This document shows positions 36,343 to 43,858 of a stretch of 64,000 nt of DNA, one piece after another. The notes under the pieces were generated by a model. The model saw nothing but the letters and a program-made list of their open reading frames with translations. It searched no databases and had not been told where the DNA came from. The position numbers and the translations under genes are program-made. Where the stretch lies: the NCBI GenBank assembly GCA_934755305.1, contig CAKVLD010000009.1:1-64000 (forward strand), given 5' to 3'. This DNA is from an uncultured Clostridium sp. (GTDB taxonomy: Bacteria; Bacillota; Clostridia; Clostridiales; Clostridiaceae). Numbering within the stretch: the stretch's first letter is position 1; each line of letters starts with the position of its first letter.

Positions 36343-36376
36343 ACACCGTACGTGAGACTTTCACCTCATACGGCGT
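36343..36376 (-). ncRNA. Group II intron domain V
   Basis: The 34-nt hairpin ACGCCGTATGAG-GTGAAAGTC-TCACGTACGGTGT has the catalytic triad CGC, the GAAA loop and the conserved bulge. It starts about 25 nt after the stop of the reverse transcriptase gene and precedes a weak domain VI and the intron 3' end. Confidence 0.93.
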
Positions 36377-36400
36377 TCCATCGTAAATTTACCTATTCTT

Positions 36401-38040
36401 TTAAATTACAGTATTACCAACCTGTTTTCTTAGTTTGTTTATTTTACTTAGAGCTGTTTTATTCGGTTTTATTATATTTATATATTTATCAATAGTTTGA
36501 GGATTTGTAGCATGTATTAATTTGTGTACTTCGTGTGTTATGAATATTAGATTGCTATATTCATCTGTTCCGCCAAGGCTTATAGGGATTATATGATGAC
36601 ATTCCATATTCCCAGTTTCAAGGTATTCTTTGGTTACTTTACATTCACCTTTTTGTGCTACATATAGTGATATTCTATTATCATTATATTCAACACTTTT
36701 TGTCGGATTCGGGTTTTCCATTAATAATTTTAATATTCTATTGGATACACTCTTTTGTGTAGCGTGTATCATTTTTCTACCATCTTCCGTATAATTGTTA
36801 ATTCCTTGACTTAAGCACATAGGGGCTTTAGTTTTTATAGCTCCTATTGGAAATAAGGGTTTGTTTGCTATATTATATGTTTTGTAATTGTATTTTCCGT
36901 ACAATTTATTATATAATACAGTATTCGTTCCCTTGCTACAGCGAACTCTTTTTGTCCTATTGTATATAAATGTGTTGGTTCTGTAAGCTATATCGGAAAA
37001 ATCAACATTTACATTGGTTGCTACTTTGTAGTAGTTTTGTAAACCTAGTACCATTGAATTATATTTGTTTACATTATTTATATCGGGCTGTTTTTGTATA
37101 TTTATTATTTGCCCTTTTAGTTCTTTTATAGCTTTTTCTTTAGCTTTCTTTGTCATATGCGATTGTACAACTAGTTTCTTGTTCTTATTTCTAAGTTTCA
37201 GTCTGAATCCTAGATATTCAGAATAATTGGTTTTAAGATTTACTACTTTGGATTTTTCCTCACTTATTTCTAAGTGTAGTCTATCTTTAAGCCATTGTTT
37301 AGTTGCATGAAATATTTTATTTGCCGTTCTACTATCTCTACAGAAAATTTTAAAGTCATCTGCATATCTTACAATATACATTTCTTTTAGATTAGATTTC
37401 TTTCTTAGAGCAGTATACTTATTGCTTCTTTCTATTCTTCCTTGTCTAGTTCTTTCGTAATTGTGTTTGGTTTTTATATGTTCCCATTGGTTGGCTATCC
37501 ACCAATCCAATTCATTGAGAACGACATTAGCTAGTAGTGGTGATAATATTCCTCCTTGAGGAGTACCTTTTGTTGGTATTCTTTTTCCTTTTATTGGTGA
37601 TTTTAGCATTTTTCCAATAATACATAGGAGTCTTTTATCTTGAATTCCTAATGTCCACAATTGTTTCATAAGCTTTTCGTGGCTTACATTATCGAAGAAG
37701 CCTTTTATATCTACATCAACTACGTAACTCAATTTATTGCTTTGCATTAAATTGTAGCATTTTGCTATTGCATGGTGAGTATTTCTACCCTTTTTATCTC
37801 ATGTGGAGTGTAGTTGTTGAATCTACTTCGGATATATTCTACGTACTCTTCCTCCTTCATGTTAGCTATATGTTCTATGTTTCTGCCATTAGTTCCTTTT
37901 GTATTACTTTCACCATTTCTTTTGATGTTTCTATAGGCTAATCTAATATTTTCACTACTTGTGATTATTTCCATAAGCTTATAGAATTTATATTTATTCT
38001 TTCTAGCTTTTTGGTATAAATCATCAAATACTTCTTGCAT
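36401..38040 (-). pseudogene. ltrA: Intron-encoded reverse transcriptase/maturase, internally deleted
   Basis: The N-terminal piece starts at ATG 38040 (QEVFDDLYQKARKNKYKFYK...) and ends in KRVEI before running into TAG at 37765. The rest continues in another frame from about 37777 (HHAIAKCYNLMQ, then VDVDIKGFFDN, GTPQGGILSPLLAN, the catalytic YADD) to 36401, with an X/maturase domain and a C-terminal HNH domain (CHHIIPISLGGTDEYSN). In intact relatives about 50-55 residues including the RPLGIP and GFRP regions stand between RVEI and the HHAIA-type motif; here they are missing and the frame is shifted. So it is an internal deletion of roughly 160 nt, and the enzyme should be inactive. Confidence 0.9.
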
Positions 38041-38816
38041 ATTATAATATTAGTTGTTTCTAAGTTTTTGCTTCTTTAGACAATAGGTTGTCATTAGTCG
38101 GTTAATCATTCCCTTCAAAAGATGATTTAGAATTTTCGCCTCTATTAGTCTTACAAGAACCTAATGTATTACTATATAATTTAAATTTTACTGTAATTTT
38201 ACGACTTGGGGCTATCCCTCCATAACTTGTTATCATTACTTCATAGGTACTATGCCCCTACTCTCACTAGGATTAAATTATATTACTATAATACTACTTC
38301 ATAGGTGATAAGACCTCAGTATCCCTAGCTTTCCATGTTCCAATAATTCTTATCTGTTACATAAGTCCTTAGGTAGTTTCTTTGAGCCTGTCAATTTAAT
38401 AATGCCTGTAACATTATAGGGAATTTCATATAGACGAATCTTACTTTTCCCCATTGACAACATACTTGGATGTTATATACATTTCTATATATTTTGGGTT
38501 TAGACTCGTACATTCAAAACTTCGTCAGTTCCGTTTTGTTGTTCGGAACATTCTTACCATAGACTTTTTATAGACCACCGACCTATCTTATACTTGACTA
38601 CCTCTAGTTCACTTTTCCTCAACTTAACTTGTTAGGGTATAATCTCAGCCGACTTCACCGAGCTTATGACACTTCTATGCTATACCCATTTTCATGCCAT
38701 TCGGAGTATTATGGAGAGCCTTTCAAAGCGTTACCTTATCATTCGACTCTTAGAATTATTAGTTCTCCTAATTTACTAATTAGTGAGTAATCTTTTCAAT
38801 TACTAACATGTCACAC

Positions 38817-38889
38817 CATCTATCCAATTACCCTTTGATATCTTTTTTAATTTAGTTGCACCTTCAAAATACTTTATTCTTATCTTCAT
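38817..38889 (-). CDS. dut: dUTPase (dut) exon 1
   Basis: ATG 38889 encodes KIRIKYFEGATKLKKISKG and then NWID plus the first base of a Val codon before the intron. This is the N-terminal strand and motif 1 region of the dUTPase subgroup that reads KGDWIDLR; exon 2 supplies the remainder. The start is preceded by AAGGATGAGTGAT. It was found by looking for a GTGYG intron end and a matching coding stretch beyond it. Too short to be noticed as an ORF by itself. Confidence 0.88.
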
Positions 38890-38926
38890 AACTTATCACT
38901 CATCCTTAGTCTTAAATTTATAATTT

Positions 38927-38955
38927 ATTATATCAAAAATTAATTATATAACCAA
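38927..38955 (-). promoter_or_regulatory. Probable dut promoter
   Basis: TTGGTT (38950-38955), 17-nt spacer, TATAAT (38927-38932) on the minus strand, about 38 nt upstream of the exon 1 start. It would transcribe exon 1, the intron and exon 2 as one RNA. Confidence 0.6.
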
Positions 38956-38980
38956 TAAATATATTATCTCCTAAAACCCT

Positions 38981-39035
38981 AATGGGACGATATGATGTCT
39001 TTATTAATTATCTATAATAGACACCTCGTCCCATT
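38981..39035 (-). terminator. Terminator after the Cna-B-like gene
   Basis: Arms AATGGGACGA and TCGTCCCATT (10 bp, extended by GATGTC/GACACC with a bulge) lie between the Cna-B-like gene stop and the dut promoter. Confidence 0.75.
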
Positions 39036-39085
39036 AATTGTTACAGAAATTTATTTATATATTGAATCTATGCTGTTTTCTAATA

Positions 39086-39895
39086 TTAATATTTTTTAAA
39101 TTGTTTCAAGTAATTTAAAACATAAAGAATTCCAGAAGTATTTTCATCATTAATGTTAAATTCATTCCAGGTAAGGTAAGTTGGCTTTTCAAAGTATCCC
39201 TTATCTATTATTTCTATAACTCTATAACAACCATTTTCAATATTTTTAAATACCACTTTTCCGTCTTCATCTGTTTCCTTTGAATCAATTAATTTAGGAG
39301 TAATTCCGTTTATTTCATATAAGTTAATTTTTACTCCTTTTAGAGTCTGACTATGCTCACAAGATAAAATAGAATAAACAGTTATCTTACCTTTAAGCTT
39401 TTTCTTATCTTCTTTCTTTGCAAACTCTCTATCTTCTATATCTAGATGATAATATCTATTTCTCTTCGAATTTATTCCTTTATTACTTTCACTCCACTCA
39501 TCTGTACAATTTACCCATTTTCCTGGTTCAAAATCTTTTAAATAATCTTCATAATTAAAATTTCTATCGTTATCTTTTTCTTCACAATAGTAATGTTCAT
39601 TTTCTTCTACCTTTATTTTTTTTTCTTTAATCCTATTTCTATTGTTTTTTTCCTCTTTCTTTCTATCTTTTTTTTCTTCTCCCTTACCAAATACTACACT
39701 CTCAGCACCACAAGTATAATGTTCATCTTCACCATCTGCATAAGTTATATTAAAATTAACAATCAAATCATCAGCTTTAGGCATTTCTCCTGCATTCCTT
39801 TTTTCTTCAAGATATTCTTTTATAATTTTTTCTATTATAGGGTCGTTCTTTTCCATATTAGTATAATATACTTCCCTTGGATTTTGCTCTTTCAT
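39086..39895 (-). CDS. Cna-B/SpaA-like domain protein without signal peptide
   Basis: A 269-aa protein. Residues 1-80 are mixed and include DEHYTCGAESVVFGKG; 80-165 are extremely charged (Lys/Glu/Asn) with a second short HYYCEEK motif; 165-269 form a prealbumin-like beta-sandwich, with KGKITVYSILSCEHSQTLKG, KINLYEINGITPKLID and ETDEDGKVVFKNIENGCYRV as in Cna-B/SpaA repeats. Such domains are normally extracellular and covalently crosslinked, yet there is no signal peptide, TM helix or sortase motif, so it may be a spore or cytoplasmic structural protein. ATG 39895 follows AAGGAGG. Divergent from the polysaccharide deacetylase. Function unknown. Confidence 0.65.
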   Translation of the reverse strand: MKEQNPREVYYTNMEKNDPIIEKIIKEYLEEKRNAGEMPKADDLIVNFNITYADGEDEHYTCGAESVVFGKGEEKKDRKKEEKNNRNRIKEKKIKVEENEHYYCEEKDNDRNFNYEDYLKDFEPGKWVNCTDEWSESNKGINSKRNRYYHLDIEDREFAKKEDKKKLKGKITVYSILSCEHSQTLKGVKINLYEINGITPKLIDSKETDEDGKVVFKNIENGCYRVIEIIDKGYFEKPTYLTWNEFNINDENTSGILYVLNYLKQFKKY

Positions 39896-40037
39896 CTAAA
39901 AACCTCCTTAGTTTTCTTCCCTATAAAATATGAATAAATTAAGTCATATGTGAAAATATTAATAATTCAGAATAAAAATCTTTTTTAGAAACATAATATA
40001 TTCAGAAGATAAAATACAATACTGGAGGGATGGAATA

Positions 40038-40748
40038 ATGCAAAAAAAAATACTTATATATTTATCTTTCTTCTTTACTATACTTCTCTTTATAAATAAC
40101 GTTCCTACAAACATAAGAGCTATTGAAGATAAAGAAAAAACTATATACCTTACATTTGATGATGGGCCTGGAGGTAAAGTTACAGAAGAAGTCTTAGATA
40201 CTTTAAAAAAAGAAAATGTTCCTGCTACCTTCTTTTTAATTGGTTCTCAAATAAAAGGTCAAGAAAGATTATTAATCAGAATGAGAGATGAAGGCCATTC
40301 TTTAGGTCTACATAGTATGTCTCATAATAAGGCTAAATTATATTCTTCCAACGAAGCATTCTTAAAAGAAATGCTTGATGCTAAATCTCTTATTAAAGAG
40401 GTTACAGGTGTAGATACTAATATATTAAGATTTCCTTTTGGTTGTAATAATAATAGTTATAAATTAAAACATGAATTAGTAGATTTACTTCATAATAATA
40501 ACTTAAGAATATTTGATTGGAATGTAGATAGTACTGATGGTGCTAATCCAAAAGCTGATCCATCAACTTTTATAAATAAAGCTAGAAGTGATAAAGATAA
40601 TATAGTTTTATTAATGCATTGTGGATACTTAAATAAGAACTCTGCAAAAGCTCTTCCAGAAATAATAAACCATTATAAGAATCAAGGATATATTTTTAAA
40701 TCTATAGAAGATGACACTGAAGAAGAATTTCATTACATAAAAAAATAA
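40038..40748 (+). CDS. Polysaccharide deacetylase (NodB domain), PdaA-like
   Basis: Exported metal-dependent deacetylase of carbohydrate esterase family 4, most likely acting on peptidoglycan amino sugars. A signal peptide or anchor occupies residues 1-28. Catalytic motif 1 TFDDGPG (39-45), metal-binding motif 2 HSMSH (92-96), RFPFG (motif 3), DWNVDSTDG (motif 4) and MHCG (motif 5) are all present. 236 aa. The sequence around these motifs resembles PdaA, the spore-cortex muramic-lactam enzyme, but NodB relatives are many. ATG 40038 follows CTGGAGGGATGG. Confidence 0.88.
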   Translation: MQKKILIYLSFFFTILLFINNVPTNIRAIEDKEKTIYLTFDDGPGGKVTEEVLDTLKKENVPATFFLIGSQIKGQERLLIRMRDEGHSLGLHSMSHNKAKLYSSNEAFLKEMLDAKSLIKEVTGVDTNILRFPFGCNNNSYKLKHELVDLLHNNNLRIFDWNVDSTDGANPKADPSTFINKARSDKDNIVLLMHCGYLNKNSAKALPEIINHYKNQGYIFKSIEDDTEEEFHYIKK

Positions 40749-40773
40749 GCTAGTTTTATACTAGCCTATTTTT
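40741..40773. terminator. Bidirectional terminator, deacetylase and trpP
   Basis: AAAAATAAGCTAG and CTAGCCTATTTTT pair with one mismatch around TTTTATA, between two convergent genes. Confidence 0.8.
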
Positions 40774-41276
40774 ATTCTAGTTAATTTAATAGCTCTTTCT
40801 ACAACCTTAAATAAAATTAAACCTATAACAACATTAATAATTGCTGTTGGAATCACTATTACAATTATAGCTGTTATAATTGAACCTTCGATTCCATATA
40901 AAATAGCTAATGAACTTAAAAATATTACTCCACTAATCATTGTTCCCAACAATAATAAAACTCCCATTTGTATATCTCTATTTATCCTTTCTCTAAAAGG
41001 TTTTAAAAGTAGAAACATAACATTACAAGTTACTATTTTATCTATCATATTTGGCAATTGACCTCCTGGTGTCTTAGTTGTCATTGCCGTAAAAATCCCC
41101 ATTATAATTCCTGCTATAATTGTTGTTTTATAATCCTTATTTAAAACTATTATTATAAATAACATCGCAATAGCAAAATCTGGTTGCGCTGGAAACCCTA
41201 TGGAAGGTGCAGCAATATGCAATATAACTCCTATTGCTATTAATATAGCATTTAATATCATTTTTTTTGTTTTCAT
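40761..41276 (-). CDS. trpP: Tryptophan transporter TrpP
   Basis: A 171-aa integral membrane protein with five or six TM helices, of the small TrpP family of tryptophan importers. Typical are the N-terminal LHIAAPSIGFPAQPDFA (about 19-35) and TTKTPGGQLPNMIDK (about 66-80). The T-box leader with a UGG specifier directly upstream independently indicates tryptophan as the regulated amino acid. ATG 41276 follows GGGGGTATGAG. Read alone; expression should rise when uncharged tRNA-Trp accumulates. Confidence 0.9.
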   Translation of the reverse strand: MKTKKMILNAILIAIGVILHIAAPSIGFPAQPDFAIAMLFIIIVLNKDYKTTIIAGIIMGIFTAMTTKTPGGQLPNMIDKIVTCNVMFLLLKPFRERINRDIQMGVLLLLGTMISGVIFLSSLAILYGIEGSIITAIIVIVIPTAIINVVIGLILFKVVERAIKLTRIKIG

Positions 41277-41311
41277 TTCTCATACCCCCAATTATATTTT
41301 TTAAAAAAATT

Positions 41312-41585
41312 TATAAAAAAAACTCCATCCTATAAACATAGGACGGAGATTACCCGCGGTACCACCTAAATTGCATTGAAAATGCCTCTTAAAATATTAA
41401 GTACTATCATACTTGTCTTGCTATAACATGCAATCCACGATAAAAACTACTCTCCTAAGATTTCATCTTTATTTTCTCCAAGGCCCATTCACTATCTGCA
41501 TCAGTACTGAAATCACACCATCTTCAGCTCTCTTTAACTTGCAAACAATAGCTACTACTTCTTTTCAACGAAACTTAAATATTTA
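41312..41585 (-). promoter_or_regulatory. T-box riboswitch (tRNA-Trp) upstream of trpP
   Basis: Minus-strand leader. The T-box AGGTGGTACCGCGG (41354-41367) is followed by a terminator hairpin CTCCGTCC/GGATGGAG (41323-41348) and a run of T. Stem I contains AGAGAGCTGAAG and GGTG motifs, and the specifier loop reads GAA-TGG-GCC with UGG (41485-41487), the Trp codon. Uncharged tRNA-Trp would stabilise the antiterminator and permit trpP expression. Confidence 0.92.
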
Positions 41586-41595
41586 CTATATTACT

Positions 41596-41625
41596 ATAAT
41601 ATTCCTTATTATACCTTTTTGTCAA
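41596..41625 (-). promoter_or_regulatory. Promoter of the T-box-trpP unit
   Basis: TTGACA (41620-41625), 18-nt spacer, TATTAT (41596-41601) on the minus strand, just after the 42-codon gene. Confidence 0.7.
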
Positions 41626-41631
41626 TACTTT

Positions 41632-41760
41632 TTATTCTTCTTTTTTATTATCTTCTATTTTTTCTATAGCTTTATCTTTTTTATCTTTAATCAAAGTTGT
41701 AACTAGCGCTGCAGCTGCTCCCATAAATACTACTAATTTTCCTGTTTTCTTTAAGTTCAT
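41632..41760 (-). CDS. Small single-pass membrane protein (42 aa)
   Basis: ATG 41760 opens a 42-residue frame beginning MNLKKTGKLVVFMGAAAALV, one hydrophobic helix (about 8-24), followed by a charged Lys/Asp/Glu tail to a TAA at 41632. GGAGAG stands about 9 nt upstream. It lies 23 nt after the DUF4250 gene, so the two are probably one operon. No function known; similar small TM-plus-charged-tail proteins are common in clostridia. Confidence 0.6.
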   Translation of the reverse strand: MNLKKTGKLVVFMGAAAALVTTLIKDKKDKAIEKIEDNKKEE

Positions 41761-41783
41761 ATATTCTCTCTCCTTAAAAATTT

Positions 41784-41972
41784 TTATTTAAATTGATTAG
41801 AACTTTCATCATAATCATAACCTATAGCTTTTATTTTTGTTACAACTTCTTCTTCAGCTACTCCTACATCCTCACATAAAGCTTTTAATGAAGAAAAATT
41901 ATCTCTAAGTTTCATATTCAATACACTTAATAATATTACAGGATCCATTGCTAATAGTGAGTCTCTATTCAT
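41784..41972 (-). CDS. DUF4250 domain protein
   Basis: A 62-aa soluble helical protein. The pattern DPVILLSVLNMKLRDNFSSL (10-29), then LCEDVGV and a GYDYDESSNQF ending, is the DUF4250 signature; this family is a small helix-turn-helix-like domain of unknown function in Firmicutes and proteobacteria. ATG 41972 follows GGGAGG. Upstream of the 42-codon membrane protein gene. Confidence 0.8.
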   Translation of the reverse strand: MNRDSLLAMDPVILLSVLNMKLRDNFSSLKALCEDVGVAEEEVVTKIKAIGYDYDESSNQFK

Positions 41973-42120
41973 AAATTTTTACCTCCCTTATATACACTAA
42001 ATATTAATAAATTATTTTATAAATTTTAATATTATATATATCTTATTAATAATTATCTCCCTTCTTAATAATTATGTCAAACAGAGCATCATAATATAGT
42101 TCTTATTTTTCTTAAATATA

Positions 42121-42156
42121 AAAATAAGAATGCATAGATCTTACACATCCTTATTT
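42121..42156 (-). terminator. Weak terminator after ttcA-like gene
   Basis: AAATAAGAATG and CATCCTTATTT pair imperfectly downstream of the ttcA-like stop. Confidence 0.5.
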
Positions 42157-42180
42157 ATATAAACTTTAGTTAATTTATTA

Positions 42181-43047
42181 TTATTCTTCATCATATTCAT
42201 CTAAGAAAGAATATTTCTTCCCATCTTTTTCCCAACCTAATATGGAATCCATACTAACATTAGATGCTGATTTAAATATAGATTTATCCACTCCATCAAA
42301 GTTTTTCTTAAGCTCTTTTATAAGTTCTTTTATTTCAAATCTCTTATTTCCAACCTTTTTAGCTGCAATCATACATGCGCAATTTAAAGGCCATATTCCT
42401 GAATAATTTATCCATTTTTTAATAGATTCCTCTTCTATTAAATATAATGGTCTTATAAGCTCAAGGTTTTCAAAGTTCTTTGCTTTAAGTTTAGGTAACA
42501 TTGTTTTATAATTTCCTGCATAAAGTACATTTAATAATGTAGTTTCTATAACATCATTATAATGATGACCTAAAGCCAACTTATTACATCCTAATTCTTG
42601 TGCTTTTGCATATAAAGATCCTCTTCTCATTCTTGCACATAGATAGCAAGGATAATCTTGAGCCATTCTATCTACAACTTCAAATATTCCTGAATCATAT
42701 ATATGTGCATTTATACCTAAATGATTTAAGTTTTCTTTTAATAATTCTTTTATTTGTGGATGATAACCTGGATCCATTGCTATAAATTCAAGATCAAATT
42801 TCACTTCACCATGCCTTTGTAATTCTTGAAATAATTTAGCCATAAGTAAACTATCTTTTCCTCCAGATATTGCAACAGCTATCTTATCTCCTTCTTGTAC
42901 AAGTTCATATTCTTTTACAGCTTTAATAAACTTTGACCACAAATATTTTCTATATCTTTTTACAATGCTTCTTTCTATTTCTTTTAAATCTTTTTTTTCC
43001 TCAGTTGGAATTATTCTTTCACAGCCGTTCCCTGCTATACTGCTCAT
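42181..43047 (-). CDS. TtcA-like tRNA 2-thiolation enzyme
   Basis: An ATP-pyrophosphatase of the TtcA/TilS family that would thiolate a tRNA base, in TtcA cytidine 32. Seen: PP-loop ISGGKDS (60-66), the CYLC pair (Cys134, Cys137) with RRG, GHHYNDVIETTLLN (160-173), and Cys223/Cys225 in LNCACM, together enough for the iron-sulfur cluster of TtcA. 288 aa. The exact nucleoside cannot be assigned by eye because several TtcA-like paralogues occur in clostridia. ATG 43047 follows GAGGTG. Confidence 0.82.
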   Translation of the reverse strand: MSSIAGNGCERIIPTEEKKDLKEIERSIVKRYRKYLWSKFIKAVKEYELVQEGDKIAVAISGGKDSLLMAKLFQELQRHGEVKFDLEFIAMDPGYHPQIKELLKENLNHLGINAHIYDSGIFEVVDRMAQDYPCYLCARMRRGSLYAKAQELGCNKLALGHHYNDVIETTLLNVLYAGNYKTMLPKLKAKNFENLELIRPLYLIEEESIKKWINYSGIWPLNCACMIAAKKVGNKRFEIKELIKELKKNFDGVDKSIFKSASNVSMDSILGWEKDGKKYSFLDEYDEE

Positions 43048-43132
43048 TTTTTAACACCTCATTTTCAGAAATATTATATCATCTTAATTTATAAAATTAA
43101 ATAACTTTTATTAAGTAAAATTTTTTCACAAA

Positions 43133-43170
43133 ATAAAAAGTCACTTTAATTTATAAAAGCAACTTTTTAT
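43133..43170 (-). terminator. Possible terminator after the MarR gene
   Basis: ATAAAAAGT and ACTTTTTAT (9 bp) with a 20-nt loop lie 40-80 nt after the MarR stop. A/T-only stem, so weak. Confidence 0.45.
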
Positions 43171-43211
43171 AACCCAATTAACTTATATATCTTAGGTACT
43201 TAATGAATTTC

Positions 43212-43631
43212 TTACTTAAGATTATGTATTATTTTGTTTAACGTATTATTAAAAAATATTATTTCCCCTTGTGTTAAGTCTTCACTTGCCAAAAATTGAA
43301 CTTTTTTAATTCTATAATTAAACTCATCATAATTATCTTTAAACTTACTAGTTAAAGATAATATCCACATTCTTCCGTCAAGCGGATGTACTTGTTTTTC
43401 AATATAATCTTTTTCAATTAATCTATTTACTATTGCAGACATTGTCGGTTTATCCATATCTAACTTTCTAGCTAAATTTACTGCTGTATTAAGCTCTGGA
43501 TCTGCACTATGATTTTCTATTGCCATTAGTACTGATAATTGAACTGCTGTAATATTATAATCTTCTAATTCTTTATTCAATTTATTTTTGAATAATTTTG
43601 AACATAAATTAACATCGTATCCTATATTCAT
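43212..43631 (-). CDS. MarR family transcriptional regulator
   Basis: A 139-aa winged-helix dimer. The HTH core includes AVNLARKLDMDKPTMSAIVN followed by RLIEKDYIEK and the wing DGRMWILSLT, all standard for MarR. No divergent or cotranscribed target gene is obvious: the upstream neighbour is the amylase in the same direction and the downstream one is the ttcA-like gene. ATG 43631 follows ATGGGAG. Ligand unknown. Confidence 0.85.
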   Translation of the reverse strand: MNIGYDVNLCSKLFKNKLNKELEDYNITAVQLSVLMAIENHSADPELNTAVNLARKLDMDKPTMSAIVNRLIEKDYIEKQVHPLDGRMWILSLTSKFKDNYDEFNYRIKKVQFLASEDLTQGEIIFFNNTLNKIIHNLK

Positions 43632-43772
43632 TTGTATTCTCCCATTACTTTTATCTTTTGCTTATAGTTTATCTATAAATTCTCTCCCCATTTAGATACC
43701 TAAGATTATATATTTAATTATATGCTATAATATTTTTTTTCTAATAACAATAGTATTTTATTTTAATATGAG

Positions 43773-43819
43773 AATAAAAAAAGTAACTACTTTTAATTTC
43801 AAAATAGTTACTTTTTATT
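43773..43819 (-). terminator. Terminator after amylase
   Basis: AAAAAGTAACTA and TAGTTACTTTTT, 12-bp stem with a 16-nt loop and T-run, 40 nt after the amylase stop. Confidence 0.85.
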
Positions 43820-43858
43820 ATATTATTTTATAAATTTGATTTTACTTAATAAAATAGA

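Larger units (their letters stand above)
36294..38816 (-). mobile_element. Group II intron inserted in dut
   Basis: Minus-strand intron of 2523 nt. The 5' end is GTGTGAC (38816 downward), matching the GUGYG consensus; the 3' end is CGCTAT, matching the AY rule, with an A eight bases from the end as a possible branch point. Domain V is unmistakable (36343-36376). An intron sequence 5'-CGTCTAT (complement of 38430-38436) can pair with the last seven bases of exon 1, ATAGATG, with one G-T wobble, and is a candidate EBS1. Domain IV encodes a reverse transcriptase with an HNH domain, but that gene is broken. The stretch 38041-38816 (domains I-III) has no ORF. Boundaries are chosen by consensus plus restoration of the dut frame. 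Confidence 0.9.

Noticed and set aside
41413..41706. 97-codon plus-strand ORF in the trpP leader
   Set aside because: It overlaps the T-box leader, its promoter and the 42-codon gene on the other strand; no ribosome binding site.
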